NCBI RefSeq assembly: GCF_031199965.1
Contig: NZ_CP133605.1
Span: 4,814,501 to 4,878,500 of the forward strand
DNA from: Paenibacillus sp. D2_2
Lineage (GTDB): Bacteria; Bacillota; Bacilli; Paenibacillales; Paenibacillaceae
Direction of reading: 5' to 3'
Length of the DNA: 64,000 nt
Below the pieces are notes generated by a model that saw only the letters and a program-made list of their open reading frames with translations, was not told the DNA's origin and did not search any database. Position 1 is the first letter of the stretch; every line of letters begins with the position of its first letter. The translations under genes were made by a program, and so were the position numbers. This document shows, piece by piece, positions 47,739 to 57,310 of this stretch.

Positions 47739-49013
47739 CTATTTCTTCTGTTCCTGAACGACGAAGCTATCCGCGAACTCCTGCATACCGATGGTTCGGC
47801 CCTCTACTCGGGACTCCTCAGCTGCAAAGGCCATCAGGTGGCTCTGTACGGAATGATTTGCCGAGGTCAATCCCTGGCTCTTGCCGTCAGCCCTTACCAA
47901 GTTCAGAAAATCCTTCACAAGCTTCATATCGCCGCCGCCATGTCCAACATGACCGCCCATATCCTCGAAGCTGATCCGCTCAACTTTGCCGTTGAAATGG
48001 ATTACTTCAATCTCATTTTTCTCCATGGCACCACGAATTTCTCCGGTTGTCCCCATTAGCTTGATCGTGCGGCTAATATCCCGTGTGAATGCGCTCATGG
48101 TGAAAGCCGCAGTAACGTTGTTGGCAAATTCAAGATTGACGACCTGATGATCAACCACATCATTGTCGCAATGATATACACAGCGGCCATAAGGCCCTTC
48201 CTGGAGCGCCTTATAACGAGCCTCATAGCTCATATCATTGCTGATTGCCGAAGTCGGCCAGTCCGTATTGTCCGTTAAATACAGGTTTGGCGCATAATAC
48301 AAGCACTGATCCGCAGCCGGACAGCCGTCCAGACAGCGAAGCGGAGCGCCTTCTGGTGCCTCCGACGCTTTGAAGTGGCTAAGCGAGCCAAAGGAAGCGA
48401 CTTGAGTACAATCCGCACCGGCCAACCAGAGTAGAATATCAAGGTCATGGCAGGACTTGGCCAGAATCATCGGACTGGAATCCTCCTTGCGCCGCCAATT
48501 GCCGCGCACGAAGCTATGTGCCTGATGCCAATAGCCAACATTCTCATTATGCTGAATTGACATCAGCTGCCCGATCGCCCCACGGTTCAGAAGGTCCTTC
48601 AACGTCGAGAAGAATGGTGCATATCTCAGCACGTGGCAGATGGAGAATACAAGTCCTGATTTAGCTGCCATTTCCCCCATTTGAATGCACTCCAGAGGAT
48701 CAGGCGACATCGGCTTCTCCAACAGAACATGATAGCCCAATTGCAATGCCTTCATCGTCGGTTCAAAATGCTGCTTATCCTGAGTACAGATCAATACGGC
48801 ATCGGCCAGCTTGGGCCCTGCGAACAATTCATTCCAATGCTCAAAGCATAGCTCGTCGGGGATCCCGTGCCGCGCCTGAAAGCTCTCTCTCCGTTCCCGC
48901 ACAGGCTCTGCAACCGCCACGACCTCAAGCTCATGCGGATGCTGTAAGGCGTATTCCAAATAGTTGATTCCACGTAATCCTGCTCCGACTAATGCTACCT
49001 TAACCCTCTTCAT
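47739..49013 (-). CDS. Gfo/Idh/MocA family oxidoreductase
   Basis: 424 residues. Rossmann start KVALVGAGLRGINYLEYAL, the EKP motif in VLLEKPMSPDPLECIQMGEMA and the longer C-terminal domain with several Cys (CLDGCPAADQCLYY), a subgroup seen in sugar-utilisation loci of Paenibacilli. It should oxidise or epimerise a sugar or sugar derivative with NAD(P). Placed between the transporter and GH35 genes, it probably acts on the same imported glycoside. Confidence 0.88.
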   Translation of the reverse strand: MKRVKVALVGAGLRGINYLEYALQHPHELEVVAVAEPVRERRESFQARHGIPDELCFEHWNELFAGPKLADAVLICTQDKQHFEPTMKALQLGYHVLLEKPMSPDPLECIQMGEMAAKSGLVFSICHVLRYAPFFSTLKDLLNRGAIGQLMSIQHNENVGYWHQAHSFVRGNWRRKEDSSPMILAKSCHDLDILLWLAGADCTQVASFGSLSHFKASEAPEGAPLRCLDGCPAADQCLYYAPNLYLTDNTDWPTSAISNDMSYEARYKALQEGPYGRCVYHCDNDVVDHQVVNLEFANNVTAAFTMSAFTRDISRTIKLMGTTGEIRGAMEKNEIEVIHFNGKVERISFEDMGGHVGHGGGDMKLVKDFLNLVRADGKSQGLTSANHSVQSHLMAFAAEESRVEGRTIGMQEFADSFVVQEQKK

Positions 49014-49043
49014 GCCACCATCGTCTCCCTTTCTGCCGTGTAT

Positions 49044-49931
49044 CTATTCTTTGACACTCCCAACGGTCATCCCTTTAACAAAATATTTCTGTAAGAAAGG
49101 ATATACAACCATAATCGGTAGTGCACCCATAAATATTTGTGCCGTTTGTAGTGTTTTCTCGCTTAGATTCTCCATCGCCTTAAGCTGTTCAAGCGAGATC
49201 GAGGACATTTGTGAGTTAATCGACATGATTAGGGTCGACAAATAGGTCTGCAACGGATATTTCAGCCGGTGAATTCAGGTACAATATCCCGTCAAACCAG
49301 GCGTTCCAATGCCCAACGATCGTGAACAGCCCGATAGTTGCAATCGACGGCAGCGAGATCGGTAAATAAATACGCCATAAAACTCGCCATTGTCCAGCGC
49401 CATCGATCGTAGCCGCCTCGTCGAGCTCCCGCGGTATTCCGCGGAAGAAATTGAGCATCAACACCATGTTCCAGACATTCAGCGCACCGGGTAGAATCAA
49501 TGCCCAGATTGTATCGATCACCCCTGTGTTCTTAACGATAATATAGGTTGGAATCAAGCCCCCACCGAAGAACATCGTAATGGCGAAGAACCATGCATAC
49601 ACCGTTCTGAATTTAAACTGCTCATTTGTTTTCGATAATGGAAAAGCGGTAATAAACACGAGCACCATATTGATCACTGTCCCCAGCATAACCCGTTCGA
49701 CAGAGACGCCGAGCGATCTGAAGAACTCGACTTCTCGCCTAGGTACCTGTAGGCATCTAAATTGAACCCGACTGGCCACAGCTTCACTTCGCCGGCCATA
49801 GCTGCTGTATTCGAACTAAGGGAAATCGCTAGCAAATGGATAAAAGGAATTATACCAAGCAAGGTAATGGCGCTGAGCAGCAGTGCATTGCCGATTACAA
49901 AAATTTTTCTGCTGATGGTCGATTTGTGCAT
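49044..49931 (-). CDS. Sugar ABC transporter permease, LplC/YtcP type (two frameshifts)
   Basis: About 295 residues when restored. Membrane segments from the N-terminus (FVIGNALLLSAITLLGIIPFIHLLAISLS) onward, EAA loop ELDEAATIDGAGQWRVLWRIYLPISLP, and the typical C-terminus YPFLQKYFVKGMTVGSVKE. One base is missing near 49725 (after YRYLGEK) and one extra A is present near 49257 (SPAEYPLQTYLSTL), so the net length stays divisible by three. Cotranscribed with the other permease. Confidence 0.85.
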
Positions 49932-49947
49932 CTCTCTTACCTCCTGG

Positions 49948-50838
49948 CTAAAAGATCCGATAATTGTTATATTTATAGGCCGCGTAATAGGTGGTCGATA
50001 CCATGATCAGGGAGACAACCGATTTGAACAGTCCGACGGCTGCAGCCGGGCCAAACTGTTGACTGAACATCCCAAGCCGGTATACAAACGTATCGATGAT
50101 ATCGCCGCCTTGATAGACGGTCGGATTGTACATAATTAAGATCTGCTCGAAGCCTGCATTGAGAATACCGCCCAAGCTAAGCACTCCAAGTAGGATCAGA
50201 ATTGGCATCATGCCAGGCAGAGTAATATTCAACATCTGCTTCCATCTTCCGGCTCCATCCACTTCAGCCGCTTCATATAACGTTGCGTTGATTCCGGTAA
50301 TCGCGGCTAACATAACGATCATGTTGTAGCCCATCCCTTTCCAGATATCAGACCCAATGACAATTCCACGGAACCAGCCGTTATTAAGCATGAACATGAT
50401 CGGCTCCATGCCTAACGCCTGGAGTATTCCGTTCACAGGTCCACTCAACGAGAACAATTCGATAATAACCCCACCAAGAACGGTCCAGGAGAGGAAGAAT
50501 GGTAGAAATATAGCGGATTGGATCACACGCGAGAACCATCTCTTCGTGATTTCATTAAGCAGCAATGCCAGAATCAAAGGTACGAGCAGGAATAAGACCA
50601 TTTTACATACCGCAATAAGAATGGTGTTCCATAGTACCTGCGTGAAATCTGGTAGCGCAAACACATATTTAAAGTTGTCAAAGCCTACGAATTCAGATTT
50701 GAAGAACCCGGACAACGGCTCAAACTGCTGGAAAGCCATTACCAGACCAGCCATAGGGCCGTATGCATATATCAACGTAATAATGACGCCGGGCAGCAGC
50801 ATTAAATGGAGTATATATTCCTTCTTTAGTGTTTTCAC
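49948..50838 (-). CDS. Sugar ABC transporter permease, LplB/YteP type
   Basis: 296 residues from a GTG at 50838, chosen because GGAGG lies eight bases before it; earlier in-frame ATGs at 50853 and 50916 lie on or before that site. Six membrane segments and EAA loop LYEAAEVDGAGRWKQMLNITLPGM. Members of this subfamily import complex oligosaccharides using a shared ATPase, which is again absent here. Confidence 0.9.
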   Translation of the reverse strand: MKTLKKEYILHLMLLPGVIITLIYAYGPMAGLVMAFQQFEPLSGFFKSEFVGFDNFKYVFALPDFTQVLWNTILIAVCKMVLFLLVPLILALLLNEITKRWFSRVIQSAIFLPFFLSWTVLGGVIIELFSLSGPVNGILQALGMEPIMFMLNNGWFRGIVIGSDIWKGMGYNMIVMLAAITGINATLYEAAEVDGAGRWKQMLNITLPGMMPILILLGVLSLGGILNAGFEQILIMYNPTVYQGGDIIDTFVYRLGMFSQQFGPAAAVGLFKSVVSLIMVSTTYYAAYKYNNYRIF

Positions 50839-50919
50839 AAGCGAGACCTCCATGTTAAATGTAAAACGGGAGGAATTGCCGACTGCTTCAGGCGGATCCT
50901 CCCGTTCCAGCATCACGAT

Positions 50920-52658
50920 TTATTTCACAGCTTCCTTGCTGTACCAGTCATTCACCTCTTGGGTGATCTTGTCGCCACCAAGGGTCTTCCAGCTGTCAAC
51001 GAACTTGTCAAATTCATCAAGTGGGGCGCCCATAATGATCTTAGTGAACGACTCCTGCATCAGCTTATCAAGCTGCATGCCTTTCTCTACCTGCGTCGCT
51101 GTAGGCAGAGCATAGAATTCGTTGTTCACATAAGCCCCTTTCTCTTTAATCATGCGAGTTGTTCCCCAGCCACCGTCCTTAGCTGCACGGCTGAAGTATT
51201 GTCCCCAGTTGACGCCTTTGGTGTACTCAGTCGTATCTCCTGCAAGGTAATAATTCGCTGCCTTGAATACTTCCGCTACAGGTTTGTAGTTTTCATCTTC
51301 AAGCGTAATTTCCGTCTGCTTGCCGTCGAGAGCTTTATTGACTTCCGTGTAAACCGTCTCGATCTCCGTAGGATTATAGATCCGTGGGTTGAACCAGTTA
51401 TAGACAAACCCATTCTCAGGCTTATTCTCTTCCATATATTTCTTGTTGCCCACTTCAATAAAGTAATTGATCAGTTTTATAGCAGCTTCGGGATTCTTCA
51501 TGTTCTTGTTCACACCATACAACCTGTTGCTGCGCATCTTTGGCACTAAGGACTTGCCAGGGCCGTCTAATCCCGGAATTTGCAGGGCAATCCAATCTGC
51601 CTTCGGATCTTTATCGACGTTCATATTTAGAGGCCAGTTCGGATACCACCATTCCCCATAAGAAATTCCGACCTTGCCTGCCGTAATGTCTTCAACTGCC
51701 TTGTTCTCGTCCTTCAAGGCAAATTCCTTATCCAGCACGCCCTCCTTGTACCATTCCTGCAGCTTGCCCAGCGCCGTCTTCATCTCTGGCTGAATCAGAC
51801 CTGGGACCAGCTTGCCCTCGTCACCCTTAATCCACGCCGTCTGATTGTCCCGACCGATGGATAAGCATTATAGCCATTGAAGAAGCCGCGGAGATCAAAG
51901 CCCCAGAAGAATAGGTTCTTCTGCATGGAGATTCCGTAAGTATCGTTCTTGCCATTCTGATCCGGATCGTCCTTAACGAATGCCAAGGCTACCTTATCTA
52001 GCTCTTCCATCGTTGTAGGAACCGGCAGTTTTAAATTGTCGAGCCAATCCTTACGAATCCACAATATTTGGGTTGACATGAACGGATCCTGGAATGACGG
52101 GATAGCCAGCAGCTTGCCGTCAGAAGTGAAGGTGCTCATTGCGAATCCACCGTCAGACTCCATATATTTCTTAAGAGCCGGCGAAGCATAATTGTTATAG
52201 GCATCCGTCAGATCTGCCAGCATATCCTGCTTCTTCAATTTCTCGAAGTTCTTCTGATCGAGCTCAATAATGTCTGGCAGATCGCCCGAAGCCATGGCTA
52301 GCGAAAATTTCTGCTCGAATTGGCTTTGCGGAACCGTCCATTTGTATTTAACTTCGATGTTCATCATTTCTTTTAAATTCTTGAGATAAGCGTTCTCCTC
52401 CGGTGTAATCCCCTTCGGTATTCTCGAATCCTCTGGAGGATTATAGCCGAGCACTTCCGTAACGGTTACCGTCTCCGGATATTTGCCTAGTGGATCAGGA
52501 GGTGTATTACTGTTGGCACTGGTATTGGTTTTATTGTCAGCTCCTTGCGAAGAATCAGAAGCTGCCCCATCCTTACTTTCTTGATTTCCACACGCTGTAA
52601 ATACCAAGAGCATCGACATAACTAGAACGAGCATTTTCCACGGTTTAAAGCTCTTCAT
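50920..52658 (-). CDS. Large substrate-binding lipoprotein, LplA/YtcQ type (single frameshift)
   Basis: About 579 residues when restored, typical of the long binding proteins paired with LplB/LplC permeases. Lipobox in LLVFTACGNQ, then TVTVTEVLGYNPPEDSRIPKGITPEENAYLK. The frame breaks near 51855 (four G read as three): after AYPSVG the sequence should read DNQTAWIKGDEGKLVPGLIQPEMK. First transporter gene after the two-component genes, so its ligand is probably the inducer or substrate of the GH35 pathway. Confidence 0.9.
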
Positions 52659-52791
52659 TGAACTGCCTTCCCCTTTTGTATGCTGTAATAACTCTTGCTT
52701 ACACCTTCATTATGGAGCCGATGGAAAGCGCTATCAATTTTTAGTTTTTTACTTCGCTATCACTTTATTTACTTGTTCCCAGATTGCTGGG

Positions 52792-54138
52792 TTACGCCTG
52801 TGTATTCCGATATTCCTGAGGGGAGACCCCCATCTTCTTCTTGAAAAAGGTCGTAAAATAAGAAGGAGAATCAAACCCCACCCGGGTAGCAATCTCATTC
52901 AATTTCAGATTCGTGTCCTGCATCAGACGAATAGCTCCTTCCAGCCTCTTCGTCTGGATGTATTCCAACAAATTATGGCCTGCCGCCTGCTTATAGAAAC
53001 GCGAGAGATATGACGGATTGAAATGAACTTCCTCTGCGATCGCTGTCAACGATACATCTCCAGATAAATGCTCGTTCACATATCGCTGAATCTGGTCGAC
53101 GACGAATAGCTTCATCTCATCCTGCTCCATCCGGCCATACTCGTACATATTCTCCTCGTATGGGTTGACTCTGCCCAGATCTACGATGATCATCGTTTGG
53201 CCTAATGCGGCGCGTGCCTTAAGTAGAGAATGCAACTTCTCATACTGCTGCCCGGCTATATCCCAACTTCCTTCCAGATTATCCGATATACCGAAGGAGA
53301 CAGCTACGCCTAGCAGCTCTTCACACTCATTTTGCACCAGCTCCAATATGCCCTTCATATACATCGTTATGCTGTTCCAGTGAGCCCCGTTTGTGACGTT
53401 CTCTCCACGGAACCTTCCTAACAGCTCTGCCCCTGGCTGCAGCATCCAGAAGAGCACGTCGTCCTGCATAACAGAACATTCGCATTGGAACGAAGGAGGC
53501 AAGTAGTTCAAGAATGATCTTTGTACCGCTTGGCGCAATTCACTCGCTCTATCCATTTCATTTAAGGTCGTTCTTCCGATCAGGAAAAATGCGGGTTGTT
53601 CCGGTACAATCCGGAAATGCACTTCTTCGTAACGAGGTTGACACAATAGATGAAGGAGATCTTCTCCTCCGGTCATTTTCCGCAGCAGTTCCTGCTTCAA
53701 CAGCGGTACAGCAATCTCTAAGTGTAGCTTCGCCTTCTCCTCTTGAATTCTGCGCCGATTCTCCTCATCCAGCTTAGCAATAGACCGCTGTACTGCCTCG
53801 AAGATCAGCTCGATCCCCTCTGTCTTGAGAATGTAATTGTCCACTTTCTTGCGCAGCGCTTCATGGACATAATCGAACTCGCTATACCCCGTCAGAAGGA
53901 TAGAGCGGCAATGCGGCCAGTAATAATTAATTTCATCGACGAGCTGAAGTCCGCTCATCTGCGGCATTCGAATATCGCTAACCAGAATATCCAGCTTCAT
54001 TTTTCTAGCCATTTCAAGGGCCTCTTTGGCGGAATAAGCTTTACACACTTCAAGCTCAAACTCGGTATTGTCTTGGAACAGAAGTACCAGCCCGTTCACG
54101 ATTACAGGCTCATCATCAACAATCAATAATCTATACAT
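52792..54138 (-). CDS. YesN-type response regulator with AraC DNA-binding domain
   Basis: 448 residues. Receiver domain at the N-terminus (LLIVDDEPVIVNGL; phospho-acceptor Asp in LDILVSDIRMPQMSG; conserved Lys in NYILKTEG is at the usual position) and two AraC helix-turn-helix motifs at the end (VSLTAIAEEVHFNPSYLSRFYKQ ... LNEIATRVGFDSPSYFTTFFKKKMGVSPQEYR). Its ATG lies two bases after the kinase stop. It should activate the transporter-oxidoreductase-GH35 genes downstream. Confidence 0.94.
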   Translation of the reverse strand: MYRLLIVDDEPVIVNGLVLLFQDNTEFELEVCKAYSAKEALEMARKMKLDILVSDIRMPQMSGLQLVDEINYYWPHCRSILLTGYSEFDYVHEALRKKVDNYILKTEGIELIFEAVQRSIAKLDEENRRRIQEEKAKLHLEIAVPLLKQELLRKMTGGEDLLHLLCQPRYEEVHFRIVPEQPAFFLIGRTTLNEMDRASELRQAVQRSFLNYLPPSFQCECSVMQDDVLFWMLQPGAELLGRFRGENVTNGAHWNSITMYMKGILELVQNECEELLGVAVSFGISDNLEGSWDIAGQQYEKLHSLLKARAALGQTMIIVDLGRVNPYEENMYEYGRMEQDEMKLFVVDQIQRYVNEHLSGDVSLTAIAEEVHFNPSYLSRFYKQAAGHNLLEYIQTKRLEGAIRLMQDTNLKLNEIATRVGFDSPSYFTTFFKKKMGVSPQEYRNTQA

Positions 54139-54140
54139 GC

Positions 54141-55882
54141 TTAAGCCTCCTCTTCATCTACTACAATGATCAGATCTACTCTTAGGCCTCCATAGGTGCT
54201 ACGCGAGACAAACAGCCCACTGCCCTTCCCGTATTTTAGCTTCAGCCGGTTATTCACATTGATTAGCCCGGTCTTCTCCATATATTTCGACTCCGTAGCC
54301 AGTTTGTCACACATCTGCTCGATCATTGGCCCGGTAACAAGCTTTCCATTGTCTTCCACAGTAACCCGCAGCCTTCCGTTCGCGTATTCCGTCCCCATGT
54401 AGATCACTCCCTCCATCGTTCCATCCTCGAAAGCATGCTCGAACACATTCTCTACAATGGGTTGAATAATAAGCCGGGGCACCGAGATCGATGGCGGTAC
54501 ATCCTTCACATCGCTATATTCGAAGGTAATCCGGTTCGAGAACCGAATACACTGAATCTCGCAATAATCAAGCGCATGCTGATATTCCTTGTAGAATGGC
54601 ACTTCATCCGACCCACTCCTCGTAATATATTGATAATATGTACCCAGCTTCTGAGAGAACTCAGCGGCACTATCGGCGTCTCCTACCTTGCACATCATGT
54701 AAATATTAAAGAAACTATTGTACAAAAAATGCGGGTTGATCTGCGACTGGAGCTGCTTTAACTGTGAATGCTGCAGGGCGATTTTCTGCTCATAGTTTTC
54801 TCGAATCGAATTTTTCAGTTTGAGGGCCATATTATTGAAGCTACTAAATACGTAATGGAACTCATCATTGCTTCGCGATTCGATCATAATGTTCAAATTG
54901 TCGGCTTCCAGCATCCGGAACGCCTTAACCAGGCGCGATAAAGGGCGATGGATCATTAAATTGACCGAAAAGGCATACAGCACCATAATCACAATAGCGA
55001 TAATGAACAATAAATAGGACCAGGTCGTAAATTGGTTCAATGGGCGGGTAATTTCGTTCTGATTGACATACATGATCAATGACAAATGCAGCGCACTGAC
55101 GTCGTTATGAGTAATAAAATAATTAACGCCATGGATCTCCTTCATTTCAGAGTTATCTTGTTCACTTATGCTCTGCTCAGAGATCTGTCTAAGAATCGTG
55201 TTCGATTCCTGAAGATCACTCGAGGTCGTCAACACGGCGCCTAATTCCTTATTACCCAGCAGTACCTCGGATTTTTGATACAAACTTGCAATTTGCTGTA
55301 ATGCCTCAAGTAGCTTAGGCCTGGAAATCTCGATATAAGACCATATCCGCCATTGTTCTCGGTCTCTATCAGGAAAATCTGGTTTCCTGTCTGATAGAAC
55401 GAAGGCCTAGGCTTCGTGGATATGAGAGATGCGACCAGACTCATCTCCGGATTCGGCGTATTCGTCACTCCGGACATCGTAGAGATGGTCTTCCCGACGG
55501 CCTCGACATAGACGCCAGCATTCACGATATAATCGCTGAAGGCCGTCAGTGAATTCTGCCTATCCCTCACCTGCTCAACCAATTCCACTTCCTCATAACT
55601 CTCCAGCATACTTCCTCGGAAGCTGAGCTTCTGCAAATCCTTGTCATTTAGCAGTTGAAGCTGCAAATTTCGGATGAAATACATCTCTTTGTCAAGCTGC
55701 TTGGAGTAAAAGGTAGCACCGGCAAGAGAAGAGCTCAATATGGCATCTTTGCTAATCGACATTCCCTTGTAATTGAACCAAATATTCATTGTGATGAGCG
55801 GCAGCAATAACAAAATAAATATGGCGATAACTTTCTGATATACGAACCACTTCGATTTCTTTCTAACGATCCTAAGCTTCAT
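54141..55882 (-). CDS. YesM-type sensor histidine kinase (single frameshift)
   Basis: About 580 residues when restored. TM1 (VIAIFILLLLPLITMNIWF), a ~270-residue extracytoplasmic sensor, TM2 (YLLFIIAIVIMVLYAFSV), HAMP, the His_kinase motif LKQLQSQINPHFLYNSFFNI with phospho-His, and an ATPase domain (IQPIVENVFEHAFED, VEDNGK). The frame is lost near 55345 after ENNGG; the following frame reads WSYIEISRPKLLEALQQIASLYQK. Start at 55882 behind GGGGGAATACG. It senses an extracellular sugar signal by family analogy. Confidence 0.88.
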
Positions 55883-56447
55883 CGTATTCCCCCCGTTGCT
55901 GTATGATGGATGGTTACCTCTAGCTGTGGCAGTTAACAAAAAGGAACCATCCTTGCGGAAGATTCCTCTTTTGTTCTTTTCGTTGAAAGTGCGACAAGCT
56001 TGACTGCCCGATCCGTATATCTCGATCAATAGGAAATCGGCTTATTCTCGTCATCCAGCTGCTGCAGATAACCCTAATTGATAATATCCCGCAGTGCGCC
56101 GTAATCTTTGACAACCATTGTTATCATATAAAATTGTAGGCCTGTCCACGAAGACAAACAATTTAAAAACTTTTACCTTGACTTGCAATATTTTTACCTA
56201 TTTGCATTCAAAATGTCTTAGTTGGGTGACGCAGGGTGTCACCCCTAACACCCAGATATCAACATCATACTGCATCATAAAAAATAGGCCAACCCGATAA
56301 TTTTTACTTGAAAATCCATGAAGACACAGGTTCTTTACAAGTAAAATAGTTAAACAATTTAACTTGTTTAGAGATTAATAATTAGGTATACTAACAATTA
56401 GGTTGAAAAATGGTTTCTATCATATCTCTATTGGAAGGAGGTTAGTC
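55883..56447. promoter_or_regulatory. Intergenic region with MarR-type operator
   Basis: No gene seen. Left part: promoter of the galactoside locus and a small hairpin (GGGTGAC / GTCACCC near 56224-56244). Right part: overlapping inverted repeats GTTAAA-n3-TTTAAC (56349-56363) and TAAACAA-n6-TTGTTTA (56351-56370), about 80 bp before the marR gene, a probable autoregulatory operator. Confidence 0.55.
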
Positions 56448-56927
56448 ATGGGTATCGAGAGTAATCAAGGCAATCAGCTTCTAGAAGCGATATCCAAGTT
56501 CAAGCGTTTGCATACTAGAGCAATTACCGATGAACGAATCCCAAGGGGTGAGTTCATGTTGATGAATGTGATATCCAAAATGATGCACAAGCATGCACTT
56601 GATCCAGAAGGAGACGATAAACCAGGCATCAAAATATCAGAGCTTAGCAATAAAATGAGAATTAGTCCTCCCTCCGTTTCGCAAATGGTCAATTCCCTTG
56701 AAGAAAAAGGATTTGTGGAGCGTCTAACGACTCGTAATGACCGACGTGTCGTATACGTCAATCTGACTGATGAGGGACGTTCGGTACTTAAACAGACAAC
56801 CGATCATTTCCTGACCTTCTCGAATGAAATTGCAAGACGATTAGGGCATGAAGAGACGGATCATCTCATTAGATTGTTCAATCGCCTCTATACGATTGTC
56901 GGTGAAATGCAAGAAGAACAGCGCTAG
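56448..56927 (+). CDS. MarR family regulator of the ABC exporter
   Basis: 159 residues from ATG 56448, chosen for its GGAAGGAGGTTAGTC; a longer frame to 56403 lacks a ribosome binding site. Winged helix: GIKISELSNKMRISPPSVSQMVNSLEEKGFVERLTTRNDRRVVYVNLTDEG. It lies ahead of two ABC exporter genes in the same direction, as in many Firmicutes drug-export operons, and likely represses them. A 330-bp repeat begins one base after its stop codon. Confidence 0.92.
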   Translation: MGIESNQGNQLLEAISKFKRLHTRAITDERIPRGEFMLMNVISKMMHKHALDPEGDDKPGIKISELSNKMRISPPSVSQMVNSLEEKGFVERLTTRNDRRVVYVNLTDEGRSVLKQTTDHFLTFSNEIARRLGHEETDHLIRLFNRLYTIVGEMQEEQR

Positions 56928-56928
56928 G

Positions 56929-57258
56929 AGAGGTAATTCAAAAAGTCCCCCTTTGATAAGAAAACCGAACGAAGTAATTCTAGGATGAGCGACCGCGATC
57001 CAGAGGTAGGTTTTCTTGCGATATAGAATTTCATCAGCCCGCTGATAACGAATAAATTCTATATCTAACACGAAGTAACACTGAAAGCCTATTCGACATC
57101 GAATCTTGAATTCAGCCGGGCCTTAGCAGATGCTTACGAAGTTATGTTTCCTCCGGAAACATCTTAGGTGCTCACGTACCAACTACGTACGTTCCGCTCC
57201 TCAGTCCCTAGCTTCATCCAACCTTCTCGGTGCTGAAAGTCTGACTTTTTGAACCCTC
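56929..57258 (+). repeat. Dispersed repeat, full 330-bp copy inside the marR-ABC gene cluster
   Basis: Starts AGAGGTAATTCAAAAAGTCC one base after the marR stop and ends CTGACTTTTTGAACCC, about 50 bases before the ABC gene. Interior hairpin with perfect 12-bp arms GATATAGAATTT (57020-57031) and AAATTCTATATC (57054-57065) and inner TCAGC/GCTGA. Same order of blocks as the copy at 61496. Confidence 0.87.
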
Positions 57259-57310
57259 GCTAGAAATGAACCAATCGATTGATCAAATCAAGAAAGGAAG
57301 CTACCTGTAT

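Noticed and set aside
50959..51549. 196-residue plus-strand ORF opposite the binding-protein gene
   Set aside because: No recognisable family and the opposite strand encodes a clear binding protein.
56841..57071. Minus-strand ORF running from the repeat into marR
   Set aside because: It combines repeat sequence and the shadow of marR, with no start signal; a similar ORF in the copy at 61496 is not conserved in length.
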